In this document: positions 49,134 through 58,510 of the stretch, one piece after another
Layout: each line of letters opens with the position of its first letter
Numbering within the stretch: position 1 is the first letter of the stretch
NCBI GenBank assembly: GCA_041650255.1
Contig: JBAZLL010000002.1
Location: forward strand, 62,001-126,000
DNA length: 64,000 nt
Direction of reading: 5' to 3'
Source: 1-14-0-10-45-29 sp041650255
GTDB taxonomy: Archaea > Micrarchaeota > Micrarchaeia > Anstonellales > Anstonellaceae
The notes under the pieces: model-generated
Databases searched by the model: none
The model's input: only the letters and a program-made list of their open reading frames with translations
What the model was told of the DNA's origin: nothing
Program-made: the position numbers and the translations under genes

Positions 49134-50662
49134 AAAAAAACACTCACCGGCAAAAAAACAAAATTGTGCACACGACAAAAGCCAAAGCAGGAGCAGATAT
49201 TTCAAATACTCAAAATCAGTATTCAGTTTCCGGGAAATATTCAGACATTTTCTCAAGGCACTTAGGGCCCATGCGCCAACAGGTGAAAAATCTTCATTAT
49301 GTATTTAATCCGTCTTCGGTCGCAATTGTCGGGGCATCAAAAAATCCTTCAAAAATCGGGCATGCAATTCTCAAAAATTTCATGCAAGGCGGTTATGAAG
49401 GAAAGCTCTATCCGATAAATCCGAGCGAGAAAGAAATACTAAATCTTGCATGCTATCCGAAAATATCCGACATACCTCACAAGGTTGATTGCGCAATAAT
49501 CGCGGTGCCCGCAGAATTTGTTTATGAAGTGCTCCAAGATGCAATAAAAGCAAAAGTCCCCTCTTCAATAATAATAACCGGCGGCTTTTCAGAAATTGGA
49601 AATAAAAACGAAGAGCTTCGCATAAAAAAACTTGCCGATGATGCGCAGATGGCACTCATCGGTCCAAACTGCATGGGAGTTCTAAATCCGATAAAAAAAG
49701 TTGATTCAATATTTTTGCCGATTTACAAACTTACTCGTCCGCAGGCAGGTTCAATTTCATTTATCTCGCAATCCGGCGCAATTGGCGGTTGTATCGTTGA
49801 TTTGGCATCAAGCTTTGGATTGAAAATGGCAAAATTTGTCTCTTATGGAAACGCGCTTTGCATTAATGAAACCGATTTGGTGCAATATCTTGCACATGAT
49901 GAGCAGACAAAATCAATTCTTGCATATGTTGAAGGAGTATCCGATGGAAGAAAGTTCATGTCCGTTCTTTCCGGTGTTTCAATGAAAAAGCCTTTTGCCG
50001 TGCTAAAGGCGGGAAAAACAAAAGCTGGTTCTCAGGCGGCACTTTCGCATACTGCCTCTCTTTCGGGTTCTTCAAAAGTGTTTTCCGCCGCGATGCGCCA
50101 ATGCGGCGCGATAGAAGCTGACGGATTGGACGATTTGTTTGATTTTGCAAAAATATTTGACATGCCCATATTTTTCGGCTCGCGTGTCGCAGTGCTTACA
50201 AACGGAGGCGGAAACGGCGTTTTGGCGGCGGATGCTCTTGAGCAATATGGTTTGTCGTTGGCGCAATTTTCTCCCGCGACACTTCGCTCTCTCAAAACTT
50301 TTCTACCAAAAACATCGCAGGCAAAAAATCCTCTTGACATAATCGGCGATGCGACTGCGGAAAGATATGAAAAATCGCTGGATGCGCTTATTGAAGATGA
50401 AGGCGTGGATGCGATTGTTGTTATTGTGCTTTTGCAAACTGCATCTCTTGATTCATCAATTGTTAATGTGCTAACCCGCGCGCATTACAAATCCCAAAAG
50501 CCGATAATTGTTGTGAGCACCGGTGGAGATTATACTCGCATGCACCAGAAAATGCTTGAAGATTATGGTCTGCCGACTTATTCTTCTCCTTCAACCGCCA
50601 TTCGCGCGCTTGACGCAGCAAGAAAATATAATTTGTATTGCCACACGCGCAGAATAGAATAA
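49130..50662 (+). CDS. acdA: Acetate-CoA ligase (ADP-forming), alpha subunit
   Basis: CoA-binding and ligase domains of the ADP-forming acetyl-CoA synthetase, giving acetate and ATP by substrate-level phosphorylation. VAIVGASKNPSKIGHAILKN is the CoA-binding Rossmann motif, IGPNCMGVLNP and FISQSGAIGG are standard, and the phosphorylated histidine lies in LSHTASLSG. There is an extra N-terminal segment of about 55 basic, Asn/Gln-rich residues before the CoA domain. The gene overlaps acdB by 4 bp. Probably acts on acetyl-CoA from pyruvate or amino acids. Confidence 0.94.
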   Translation: MKKNTHRQKNKIVHTTKAKAGADISNTQNQYSVSGKYSDIFSRHLGPMRQQVKNLHYVFNPSSVAIVGASKNPSKIGHAILKNFMQGGYEGKLYPINPSEKEILNLACYPKISDIPHKVDCAIIAVPAEFVYEVLQDAIKAKVPSSIIITGGFSEIGNKNEELRIKKLADDAQMALIGPNCMGVLNPIKKVDSIFLPIYKLTRPQAGSISFISQSGAIGGCIVDLASSFGLKMAKFVSYGNALCINETDLVQYLAHDEQTKSILAYVEGVSDGRKFMSVLSGVSMKKPFAVLKAGKTKAGSQAALSHTASLSGSSKVFSAAMRQCGAIEADGLDDLFDFAKIFDMPIFFGSRVAVLTNGGGNGVLAADALEQYGLSLAQFSPATLRSLKTFLPKTSQAKNPLDIIGDATAERYEKSLDALIEDEGVDAIVVIVLLQTASLDSSIVNVLTRAHYKSQKPIIVVSTGGDYTRMHQKMLEDYGLPTYSSPSTAIRALDAARKYNLYCHTRRIE

Positions 50663-50769
50663 AATAAACAAAATTCTCTCATGCATTTTCAAATAGTCAT
50701 TTTTCTCTCGTTATCGCTCCTGCGTTCCCTTTTTAATGTTTATTCACATATCTAATTTTACGTGTTGTT

Positions 50770-51930
50770 ATGGACCTTCCAAATCCTTACAAGGGAGACT
50801 ACAAAAAATTGGTAATCGTACCGATTTCACTCGCTATTATCTCGCTCATACTAATATTATTCATATCGCCAATTCGGCTCGGCATTGACTTTAAAGGCGG
50901 CATTGACGTGGAAATGCTCTCTTCGGCTCCGCCAAATTTGCAAATGCTAAAATCGGACCTTGAAAAAAGCGGCTATACTGTAAATGAAATCAAAACAAAC
51001 AAAAATCCCGCTGGGTACATGACGCAGGCAGAACTTTCGCGTTCCAAAAAAATGCTTAAAGCGGACGAATTGAAATCTGCATATTATACTCAAAGAAAAG
51101 AAGTTGCCGAGCTTGAGGCAAATTCTGTAATAAAAAACGATTCTGCTCTCAGAGCGCAATATGAGCAAAAAAGACTGGAGCTTGACAAAACCGCCAACAG
51201 TCTCTTTGAGCTTTCAGGTTCAAATGCTATCGCAGGCGGATTCTCAACAACAAATCTTTTGACAAAACAGGTTCAGGCATCATTTGTAAAAATATCCGAT
51301 GAAGAGAACAGCAATCTTCGCTCAATTTTCGCGTCTGATGTTCCCGACGCTTCAACTTCGTTTAAGGAAATGAGCTCAAGCTTGTCCGATGATTTTATTT
51401 CCCGCGCCTTCATGGTCGTTGTATATTCAATCATTTTGACATCAATCGTTGTATTTCTCATCTTTAGGTCGATTGTCCCATCCATCGCAGTTCTTTCCGG
51501 CGCGGCGGCGGACGTATTATTCGCACTTGGCGCAATGGCTATATTTCAAATTCCATTAACCCTCGCATCTTTTGCGGCGTTGCTGATGTTGGTCGGATTT
51601 TCCCTGGACACCGATATTTTGCTTACAATGAGAGTGGTGAAAAGAACCGAAGGCAGTGCGGCAGACCGTGCGTATGAATCAATGAAAACCGGTATGACTA
51701 TGAGTATGTCCGTAATGGTTGCGTTTGCCTCATTGCTCGCACTCGCATATATCACTCAAATCAGCATATACTACGAGATTGCGGCGGTTGCAATTGCCGG
51801 TCTTATCGGCGATTTAATCGCGACATGGGCATTTAATGCAGTGATTATACTTGCTTATATGCAGGATATGGAAAAGAAAGGAAAGACAATAATGAAGCGT
51901 TCTCTTCTAAGTTATATATTCCGAAGTTAA
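50770..51930 (+). CDS. secF: Protein-export membrane protein SecF
   Basis: Six-helix component that, with SecD, assists protein translocation. First helix VIVPISLAIISLILILFI, then the SecF motif GIDFKGGIDVEM, a periplasmic domain enlarged by a coiled-coil region (about 85-145), and the TM4-5 signature LMLVGFSLDTDILLTMRV. 386 residues. As in other archaea secF precedes secD; the stop TAA shares its last base with the secD ATG. Confidence 0.93.
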   Translation: MDLPNPYKGDYKKLVIVPISLAIISLILILFISPIRLGIDFKGGIDVEMLSSAPPNLQMLKSDLEKSGYTVNEIKTNKNPAGYMTQAELSRSKKMLKADELKSAYYTQRKEVAELEANSVIKNDSALRAQYEQKRLELDKTANSLFELSGSNAIAGGFSTTNLLTKQVQASFVKISDEENSNLRSIFASDVPDASTSFKEMSSSLSDDFISRAFMVVVYSIILTSIVVFLIFRSIVPSIAVLSGAAADVLFALGAMAIFQIPLTLASFAALLMLVGFSLDTDILLTMRVVKRTEGSAADRAYESMKTGMTMSMSVMVAFASLLALAYITQISIYYEIAAVAIAGLIGDLIATWAFNAVIILAYMQDMEKKGKTIMKRSLLSYIFRS

Positions 51931-53582
51931 TGGTGCGAACGATGACTGAAAATGTTGTTATTGATATATTGACAGATAAGCGCGTGCTTTTGCTCATATT
52001 GCTCACTTTGGGTGCCGTAGGCTGGATTTTCATAAACGGCGGACCATTCAACGGCGGGCTAAAATTCGGAATAGATTTTTCGGGTGGAGTAAGAATTCCG
52101 ATTTTGCTTGAGCAGGCGGTTGACCCCGTCACAATGCAGGAAATGGTTGACAACATTAAAACCCGCGCAAGCGCATTCGGCTTGAGCGAGGTAAAAGTGA
52201 CTCCGGTTGGAGATTCGCAAATATTTGTAGAAGTGTCAAAAGCAAATCCGCAACTTGTAACCGACATTGAGCGCATTCTCTCAAAACAGGGAGTATATCA
52301 GGGAATTGTGGATGGCAAAGTTGCGGTATCCGGAGATAGTCTATACCCGGACACTGTTCGCAGAGACAATCCCGCATATTATGGCGGTGTCGATTGGGTA
52401 GTTGCATTTTCTCTTACATCTGATGGGCAGAAACACTTTAGTGAAGTGGTTCGCGGCAAAGGAAATTTCCCGCTTTATATGTATCTTGACCGCCCGACAA
52501 ATGCAATAGTTGTGATTTCAAAAGAAGATTTGCTTGCCCAATCAACAATTGGCACCGGTATAAACCAGCAAAATATAACCGAAGAGCAGGCAATAAAACT
52601 TGTAATTAGTGCCTTGAATTTGGAAGGTCATTCGGTCCCGATTTATCTTGAAGAAGGAATTAGCGAGCAGATTGAATCCGACACTCTAAAGCCTTTTGAT
52701 GAGAATACTGCTGTAATAATTTCCAAAAATTCTTCGGAAAAAATAAAAGGACAATTAACTTCGCTTGGTTTCAAATTAAAAGAAAAAAGCTCTGCCGACA
52801 TGCAACCGGTCTACGCAGTATCCGGTACAAACTTGGGTTTTGTAGTAAATAGATGGGATGCGCTCGGATTAAAATCCGCCCCGATTCTCTCGCCGTCAAT
52901 TGCAAACGGCGCTCCGTCACAATCTTATGTGATTACTGGTGCCGCGCGCGGCAAAGGCAATGAAAAAATTGCTGATGCCGATTTGAGTGCACGTGAAATA
53001 ATGTCTGTGCTAAAGGGAGGCGCACTACCGGTTCAAATATCACTTGGCTCGGTGCAGGAAGTTCCCGCAAAGCTTGGACAGGAAGTTTTGAATCTCTCGT
53101 TGCTCGGACTCGTATTTTCGGTTATTTGCATCGCGGTTATGCTTTCGTTGCGATATCGCGAACCATCAGTGGTGCTCCCAATCGTTCTTACTTCAATTTC
53201 AGAGATTATCTTGCTTCTTGCAATAATCGGCTCGTTCTCAATAGATTTGGCGGCAATGGCGGGCATTATCGCGACAGTCGGCATTTCCGTGGACGCGCAA
53301 ATTGTGATTACCGATGAATTGCTCAAGAAAAGAGAGGATGACGATATTCAGCACAAGCTTGATGGCGCATTTCACATCATCGTTACGAACGCAACCGTTG
53401 CCATAGTCGCAATGCTTCCGCTTCTTCTCTTCTCCGGACTCGTGGAGATTATCGGTTTTGCAACCACAACCGTAATCGGTTACATATTGGGAGTATCTAT
53501 CTCAAGGCCCGCATACGCAACAGTTGCAAAGAAGCTCTTTGTCTCAAAGAAGGCGCATGAAAAAGTTGCTGTTGTACAATAA
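51930..53582 (+). CDS. secD: Protein-export membrane protein SecD
   Basis: 550 residues with an N-terminal helix (VLLLILLTLGAVGWIFI), the motif GLKFGIDFSGGVRI, a large extracytoplasmic domain and a C-terminal five-helix bundle containing TVGISVDAQIVITDELLKKRED. Partner of SecF in the translocon auxiliary complex; archaeal SecDF lacks SecA. The start at 51930 overlaps the secF stop by one base; ATG 51942 is an alternative. Confidence 0.94.
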   Translation: MVRTMTENVVIDILTDKRVLLLILLTLGAVGWIFINGGPFNGGLKFGIDFSGGVRIPILLEQAVDPVTMQEMVDNIKTRASAFGLSEVKVTPVGDSQIFVEVSKANPQLVTDIERILSKQGVYQGIVDGKVAVSGDSLYPDTVRRDNPAYYGGVDWVVAFSLTSDGQKHFSEVVRGKGNFPLYMYLDRPTNAIVVISKEDLLAQSTIGTGINQQNITEEQAIKLVISALNLEGHSVPIYLEEGISEQIESDTLKPFDENTAVIISKNSSEKIKGQLTSLGFKLKEKSSADMQPVYAVSGTNLGFVVNRWDALGLKSAPILSPSIANGAPSQSYVITGAARGKGNEKIADADLSAREIMSVLKGGALPVQISLGSVQEVPAKLGQEVLNLSLLGLVFSVICIAVMLSLRYREPSVVLPIVLTSISEIILLLAIIGSFSIDLAAMAGIIATVGISVDAQIVITDELLKKREDDDIQHKLDGAFHIIVTNATVAIVAMLPLLLFSGLVEIIGFATTTVIGYILGVSISRPAYATVAKKLFVSKKAHEKVAVVQ

Positions 53583-53717
53583 GCGAATCGAAATTATTCA
53601 AAATTGCAATCCAATCGCGCGCTGATTTATTTTTTTTGTTTTCAAACCTATTTTTTTTAAAAAACCAATTTGGGCAAAAGTATTTATTCTAATTTTTGCA
53701 CCAGATATTCAATTCAT

Positions 53718-53750
53718 TTGCATCGAATGCTTCATTCGCAATATATGCAA
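53718..53750. promoter_or_regulatory. Dyad just upstream of the winged-helix gene promoter
   Basis: An interrupted palindrome with arms TTGCAT (53718-53723) and ATGCAA (53745-53750), and inner arms CGAATG (53724-53729) and CATTCG (53733-53738) around a CTT centre. It abuts the TATA-like TTAATTAATTAATTTT (53754-53769), which is 26 nt before ATG 53789. A candidate operator for autoregulation. Confidence 0.45.
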
Positions 53751-53788
53751 CCATTAATTAATTAATTTTCTTTGATGAGAAGTTGTCA

Positions 53789-54088
53789 ATGGACTCACAG
53801 ACACGCCTGCTTTACTGGTTGCTTCTTGCGACAAGAGGCGGCCCTACGCGCGTAAGGATTTTGCGAACCCTTTATGATGCGCCGGCAAATATGCGTCAGC
53901 TTTCATTAGGCCTTTCTCTTGATTACAAAACCGTGCAAGGGCATATCGAGCTCATGCTTGAGAACGGCATATTGGATTCGGAAGGGAAAAAATATGGCGC
54001 AATATATGTAATCGCGCCCGAATGGGGGAATAATATTTATCTAAAAAACATATTAGAGGGGACTGAAAATGGTAAAAAAAGAAAATAA
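53789..54088 (+). CDS. Winged-helix transcriptional regulator
   Basis: A 99-residue ArsR-like winged helix: RVRILRTLYDAPANMRQLS, DYKTVQGHIELMLENGILD (recognition helix and wing), then KYGAIYVIAPEW. The final stretch overlaps the following membrane protein gene by 20 bp. Such pairs of a small DNA-binding protein and a multi-helix membrane protein in one operon may form a membrane signal module. ATG 53789 is leaderless by spacing. Confidence 0.75.
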   Translation: MDSQTRLLYWLLLATRGGPTRVRILRTLYDAPANMRQLSLGLSLDYKTVQGHIELMLENGILDSEGKKYGAIYVIAPEWGNNIYLKNILEGTENGKKRK

Positions 54089-54497
54089 CTATGCGCTAAA
54101 ATCCGCCGCAATAACGACTGTGGTGGTTTTGATATCAATATTCGGGCTTATGTTTGCAAACAACTTCATGCTAACAAAGCGGTTTGGCGGGGGGTTCATG
54201 CCTCCGCCCGAATTTCTATTCCTTGGCATACTCAGCTATGTGCTCTCAACGTTATGTCTGGGGCTTTCGGTTTATCTCATGTTTATTTACATAAAGGATT
54301 ATCTTGAGCTAAGAAGCAGTTTTACGCTCAGCATCGTGTTTTCATTGGTCGCACTCATGCTTTTTTCTCTGACTTCAAACCCAATGGTGCATTCAATGTT
54401 TGGGTTTAATGCAAACCGGGCAGATATTTTCTCGTTTGTCCCGCTTTTCTTCACCACGATTGCATTGGCAATTTTAGCGTGGGTAAGTTCAAAGTAA
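54069..54497 (+). CDS. Four-helix membrane protein paired with the winged-helix regulator
   Basis: A 142-residue protein with four hydrophobic helices (about 14-32, 48-74, 84-100 and 121-138). The linkers are short, with KRFGGGFMPPPE before the second helix. The family is not recognised. Its start lies inside the end of the winged-helix gene, so translation is coupled; it may be the sensor or anchor for that regulator. Confidence 0.7.
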   Translation: MVKKENNYALKSAAITTVVVLISIFGLMFANNFMLTKRFGGGFMPPPEFLFLGILSYVLSTLCLGLSVYLMFIYIKDYLELRSSFTLSIVFSLVALMLFSLTSNPMVHSMFGFNANRADIFSFVPLFFTTIALAILAWVSSK

Positions 54498-54679
54498 ACG
54501 AGCACGCACGCTGGTTCCCCCTCTATTTTTTTATTTTTTATCGGTTCTTGTTTTGTTTTCGCATTTTTTTCAGGTTTTTGAATTATATTGCCATTTCTAA
54601 TTCAAATTGGGTTGAATTTGGGTAAATTTTCGGCAAAATTCTTTATAAGCGGCAAGAATTATCTTCTCGGTGATAAAAG

Positions 54680-55327
54680 ATGAGCAAATATACTGCCGCA
54701 TTAGCGGTAATTTTAGGTTTTGCAGGTCTTGCACTTGCATTTGGCGGCCTCGGATACTTTGGCGATTTTGGATATAATTCTAATTCCGTATCTATCGAAG
54801 TCAAGGCCCAATTTTTGCAGGCGATGTTTGAAGGCAATTGGGATGTCGTGTCCGCTTTGCACAAGCAATATGGATTGGGCGGCAAGCGTTTTGATTCCAT
54901 GACACAGGAAGAATTTGAAAAAATGCACACGCAACAAATCAAAACATTTGACTTGGAAGGGCAAATTCACGATGCAATAACTGCAAAAGATTATCAAACT
55001 GCCGTCAATTTGCAGGAACAACTTGCAACTTTGGTAAAAGAAAACATACCTGCCCCTCTCAATGACGAAAATCAGACACGAAAAATGCGCGGAAAGAGAA
55101 ATTTTGCTCCGGAAGCATTAAACAAAACAATTGGGGGGATGTCAAAGTTCGGATGTGAAATGAATGATGGGTTCGACTGCCAACATATAAATAAGGCATC
55201 AAACGCATCTGCCGATTTCAACTGTGCATTACCCGAATTCGATGGTGAAATGCCAAAATCCGGACGTGAAATGGGTAACGGATGCAACTGCCGACACGCA
55301 AACGAAACAACGAGTATATCAAGTTAG
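54680..55327 (+). CDS. Exported protein with C-terminal Cys/His repeats
   Basis: A 215-residue protein, unrecognised. Signal or anchor segment AALAVILGFAGLALAFG at 5-21. The middle (about 35-125) is helical, with a short-chain bihelical look (AQFLQAMFEGNWDVVSALHK; IHDAITAKDYQTAVNLQEQL). The C-terminal 65 residues contain two copies of a pattern M-x-K-x-G-x-EM-x2-G-x2-C-x-H-x-N (at about 150-172 and 193-212). Cys/His placement suggests metal binding outside the cell. GGTGAT precedes ATG 54680 with a TATA-like CTTTATAAG about 35 nt upstream. Confidence 0.7.
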   Translation: MSKYTAALAVILGFAGLALAFGGLGYFGDFGYNSNSVSIEVKAQFLQAMFEGNWDVVSALHKQYGLGGKRFDSMTQEEFEKMHTQQIKTFDLEGQIHDAITAKDYQTAVNLQEQLATLVKENIPAPLNDENQTRKMRGKRNFAPEALNKTIGGMSKFGCEMNDGFDCQHINKASNASADFNCALPEFDGEMPKSGREMGNGCNCRHANETTSISS

Positions 55328-55357
55328 CTTTTTTCTCAAAAGGCTAAGACAACCACC

Positions 55358-55396
55358 CTTGCCGGAACATAGATTCCCTATTCCTATGTTCCGGCA
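55358..55396. terminator. 14-bp perfect inverted repeat
   Basis: TTGCCGGAACATAG (55358-55371) and its exact complement (55383-55396) around an 11-nt loop, 30 bp after the exported protein's stop codon. Its stability suggests a transcript end or RNA-protective hairpin; no U-tract follows directly. It could also be a decayed element end. Confidence 0.6.
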
Positions 55397-55514
55397 ATTA
55401 TATTCTAAAAATTTTTAACCAGATTTTAAGTAGTTTTTCACCTAAATCCGGTTCAAATTTCAAATATTTTCTCTATTCTATATCCTTCTTAAACTTTGTT
55501 TGCCACTTATTTGC

Positions 55515-58499
55515 ATGGCAAGGCGAATAGAAGTAGCACTAAAGCCTGACTTTGAGGACGCGACGGCAAACAATATTTTGCAAAGGCTAATTTCTGATTT
55601 TTCCCTTACCGGGCTTATTATGGTAAGGCGGGTAAATGTATATACTTTTGAAAACGAAATTCTTCCGCCTGACGCACACAAATTCGCACAAGACGTTTTT
55701 TCAGACCCGCTCAATCAACAATACTGCATAGACTCCCCAATCGACAAATCATTTAGTGCGGGAATAGAAATCGGTTTTCGTCCCGGAGTAAAAGACAATG
55801 TGGGTGAAACTGCCAAAATCGCGTGCGAAGATGTGCTTTCAAAGCCGATTGAGGGAAAAATTTACACTTCAATGCTCTATCTTTTTTACGGGGATTTTCC
55901 GCTTGAAATCGCGCAACGAATCGCATCCGATGTTTTATGCAATCCGTTGATTGAGCAATGGCGCACCATAGAGCCCGTGGGAGTCGAAAACTTTTACGCT
56001 TCATCCTATATTCCAAAAGCAGGCGAAGATTCGCGCGGAATGGTTTCTCAAATTTCATTGCCGGACAATAATCGCGAACTTGAAAAAATATCAAAGCACA
56101 GGCTTTTATCCCTCTCAACTGAGGAAATGCATCAAATCAGAAAATATTACCTGCGTCCAAAAACAATTCGGGATAGAAAAAAAGAAGGTCTGCCCAACAT
56201 GCCGACAGATGTTGAACTTGAATGCATCGCTCAGACTTGGTCTGAGCATTGCAAGCACAAAATATTCAATGCACAAATAACTTACACCGAGCCTGCGGCG
56301 TCAAAAAAAGAAAAGAAAAAAGAAATAAAAATAGATTCGCTTTTCAAAACATATATTTCCGGCACCACAAAAAAAATATTGCCTGCGCAAAAATATCTTC
56401 TTTCGGTATTTTCCGACAATGCCGGCGTAATGGCAATTGATACTGAATGGGCGCTTGCACTCAAGGTGGAAACTCACAACAGCCCGTCCGCACTGGATCC
56501 GTTCGGCGGCGCGCTCACGGGAATATTGGGCGTAAACCGGGACATTCTTGGAACCGGGCTTGGAGCAAAACCGATTTTCAATACAGACATATTTTGCTTT
56601 GCCCCTCCCGATTACAAGGGGCAGATTCCGCCAAAGCTTCATCATCCAAAACGCGTTTTCCAAGGCGTTCGCGCCGGAGTGGAAAAAGGCGGAAATGCAT
56701 CCGGCATTCCAACCGTGAACGGCTCAATAGTATTTGACAATCGCTATCTTGGAAAACCGCTTGTGTATTGTGGAACCGGCGGGCTCATGCCCCGAAAACT
56801 TTCAAACGGCCGCTTAAGCCACAAAAAAACAATCAAGCCAAGAGACCGCATCTTCATGGTCGGCGGTAAAGTCGGCAAGGACGGAATACACGGCGCAACC
56901 TTTTCTTCGGCAGAATTAAACGAGAGCTCGCCGACATCCGCGGTGCAACTTGGTGATCCGTTCACTCAAAAAATAATGATTGACTTTTTGCTTGAATCAA
57001 GGGACAAAGGGCTTCATTCCGGACTCACGGACGACGGCGCTGGCGGGCTTTCCTCGTCAATCGGCGAGCTTGCGACACTTACAGGCGGGGCGATTGTGCA
57101 TCTTGAGCGCTGCCCTCTAAAATACCCCGGGCTTGACCCATGGGAAATATTTGTATCCGAATCACAAGAGCGCATGACGCTTGCCGTTCCATTGCAAAAA
57201 GCGGGGGAATTCGTAGTGCTTGCAAAACAGCACGGCGTTGAAGCCACCGATATCGGAGAATTTACAAATTCGGGATTTTTGCGCGTGGAATATCATTCAA
57301 AGCCCGTTCTTCATCTTGAATTGGAATTTTTGCACAATGGCTTGCCGAGAATGAAACTAAACGCCGTTCACAGGCAAGTGCATTCTCAAAAAGAAACACT
57401 AACATTTCCTTCGGACTTAAAATCCGAATTGCTTTCTCTTCTTGCCCGTCCGAACATCTGCTCAAAAGAAAACACAATCCGAAGATATGACCATGAAGTG
57501 CAGGGGATGAGCGTAATAAAACCATTGTGCGGAGTTGAGGCAGACGGTCCGTCGGATGCGGCATGTTTGCAGCCGTTCCCGCACAAGCATCTTGCGATAA
57601 TTGTGTCTCACGGAATTTGCCCCAAGTTTTCCGATTATGATTGTTACAATATGGCACAACTGGCGGTGGACGAAGCGGTGCGAAATTATATCGCGACCGG
57701 AGGCGATCCGACTTGCTGGGGCGCGCTTGATAATTTCTGCTGGCCGGACCCGATTAAATCCGCAGGCAACAAAGACGGCGAATACAAGCTTGCCCAACTT
57801 GTAAGGGCAAACATGGGATTGGCGGATATTTGCAAAGCATATTCCCTTCCTTTAATTTCCGGCAAGGACTCAATGAAAAACGACTATTCGCATAGCGGAA
57901 TAAAAATTTCTGTCCCTCCAACTCTTCTAATATCTCTTTGCGGTGTTTCAAAGGATGCACGACGCTCCATAAGCACGGATTTCAAACAGTCTGGCGATTT
58001 GATTTATGTTCTTGGCAAAACGTTTGACGAATTGGCAGGCTCCGAATATTATCTGATGCATTCTGCACAGGGTTCAAGCGTGCCAAAAGTTTTGCCCGCA
58101 GATAATTTGCATCTTTACAAAAAGTTGCATGAAGCGATTCGTGAAGATTTGGTGCAGTCAGCCCATGATTGTTCTGATGGCGGTATCGGAGTGGCATTGG
58201 CGGAAAGCGCAATAGGCGGAAAGCTTGGCGCACACATTCACATTTCAAACATTTTAAGAGAAGACGGATTGCGCGATGACAAATCCCTTTTCTCGGAATC
58301 CGCAGGCAGATTTATTGTTACAATTCGTCCGGACTGCAAATCTCATTTTGAGAAAATCATGCACGGCAGTGTGTTCTCAAAAATAGGTGAGGTAATTTCC
58401 GGCTCCGAATTTATAATAAGCGGAACGCAAGATTCATCCAATATTAAGACGGACGTATCCGAGCTTGAGGCTGCGTTTAAGAGCACATTGAATTTTTGA
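55515..58499 (+). CDS. purL: Phosphoribosylformylglycinamidine synthase, fused PurS-PurL
   Basis: Fourth step of purine synthesis, making FGAM from FGAR with ammonia from PurQ. The 994 residues start with two tandem PurS-like domains (about 1-80 and 85-165; GFRPGVKDNVGETAKIA is typical). They continue with a full PurL: TWSEHCKHKIF, the metal/ATP site KVETHNSPSALDPFGGALTG, DDGAGGLSSSIGELA, and second-half AHDCSDGGIGVALAE. In many archaea PurS is a separate small protein; the double fusion is less common. ATG 55515 lies about 24-26 nt after TTAAACTTT. purQ follows after 11 bp. Confidence 0.95.
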   Translation: MARRIEVALKPDFEDATANNILQRLISDFSLTGLIMVRRVNVYTFENEILPPDAHKFAQDVFSDPLNQQYCIDSPIDKSFSAGIEIGFRPGVKDNVGETAKIACEDVLSKPIEGKIYTSMLYLFYGDFPLEIAQRIASDVLCNPLIEQWRTIEPVGVENFYASSYIPKAGEDSRGMVSQISLPDNNRELEKISKHRLLSLSTEEMHQIRKYYLRPKTIRDRKKEGLPNMPTDVELECIAQTWSEHCKHKIFNAQITYTEPAASKKEKKKEIKIDSLFKTYISGTTKKILPAQKYLLSVFSDNAGVMAIDTEWALALKVETHNSPSALDPFGGALTGILGVNRDILGTGLGAKPIFNTDIFCFAPPDYKGQIPPKLHHPKRVFQGVRAGVEKGGNASGIPTVNGSIVFDNRYLGKPLVYCGTGGLMPRKLSNGRLSHKKTIKPRDRIFMVGGKVGKDGIHGATFSSAELNESSPTSAVQLGDPFTQKIMIDFLLESRDKGLHSGLTDDGAGGLSSSIGELATLTGGAIVHLERCPLKYPGLDPWEIFVSESQERMTLAVPLQKAGEFVVLAKQHGVEATDIGEFTNSGFLRVEYHSKPVLHLELEFLHNGLPRMKLNAVHRQVHSQKETLTFPSDLKSELLSLLARPNICSKENTIRRYDHEVQGMSVIKPLCGVEADGPSDAACLQPFPHKHLAIIVSHGICPKFSDYDCYNMAQLAVDEAVRNYIATGGDPTCWGALDNFCWPDPIKSAGNKDGEYKLAQLVRANMGLADICKAYSLPLISGKDSMKNDYSHSGIKISVPPTLLISLCGVSKDARRSISTDFKQSGDLIYVLGKTFDELAGSEYYLMHSAQGSSVPKVLPADNLHLYKKLHEAIREDLVQSAHDCSDGGIGVALAESAIGGKLGAHIHISNILREDGLRDDKSLFSESAGRFIVTIRPDCKSHFEKIMHGSVFSKIGEVISGSEFIISGTQDSSNIKTDVSELEAAFKSTLNF

Positions 58500-58510
58500 T
58501 GTGATTGTGT

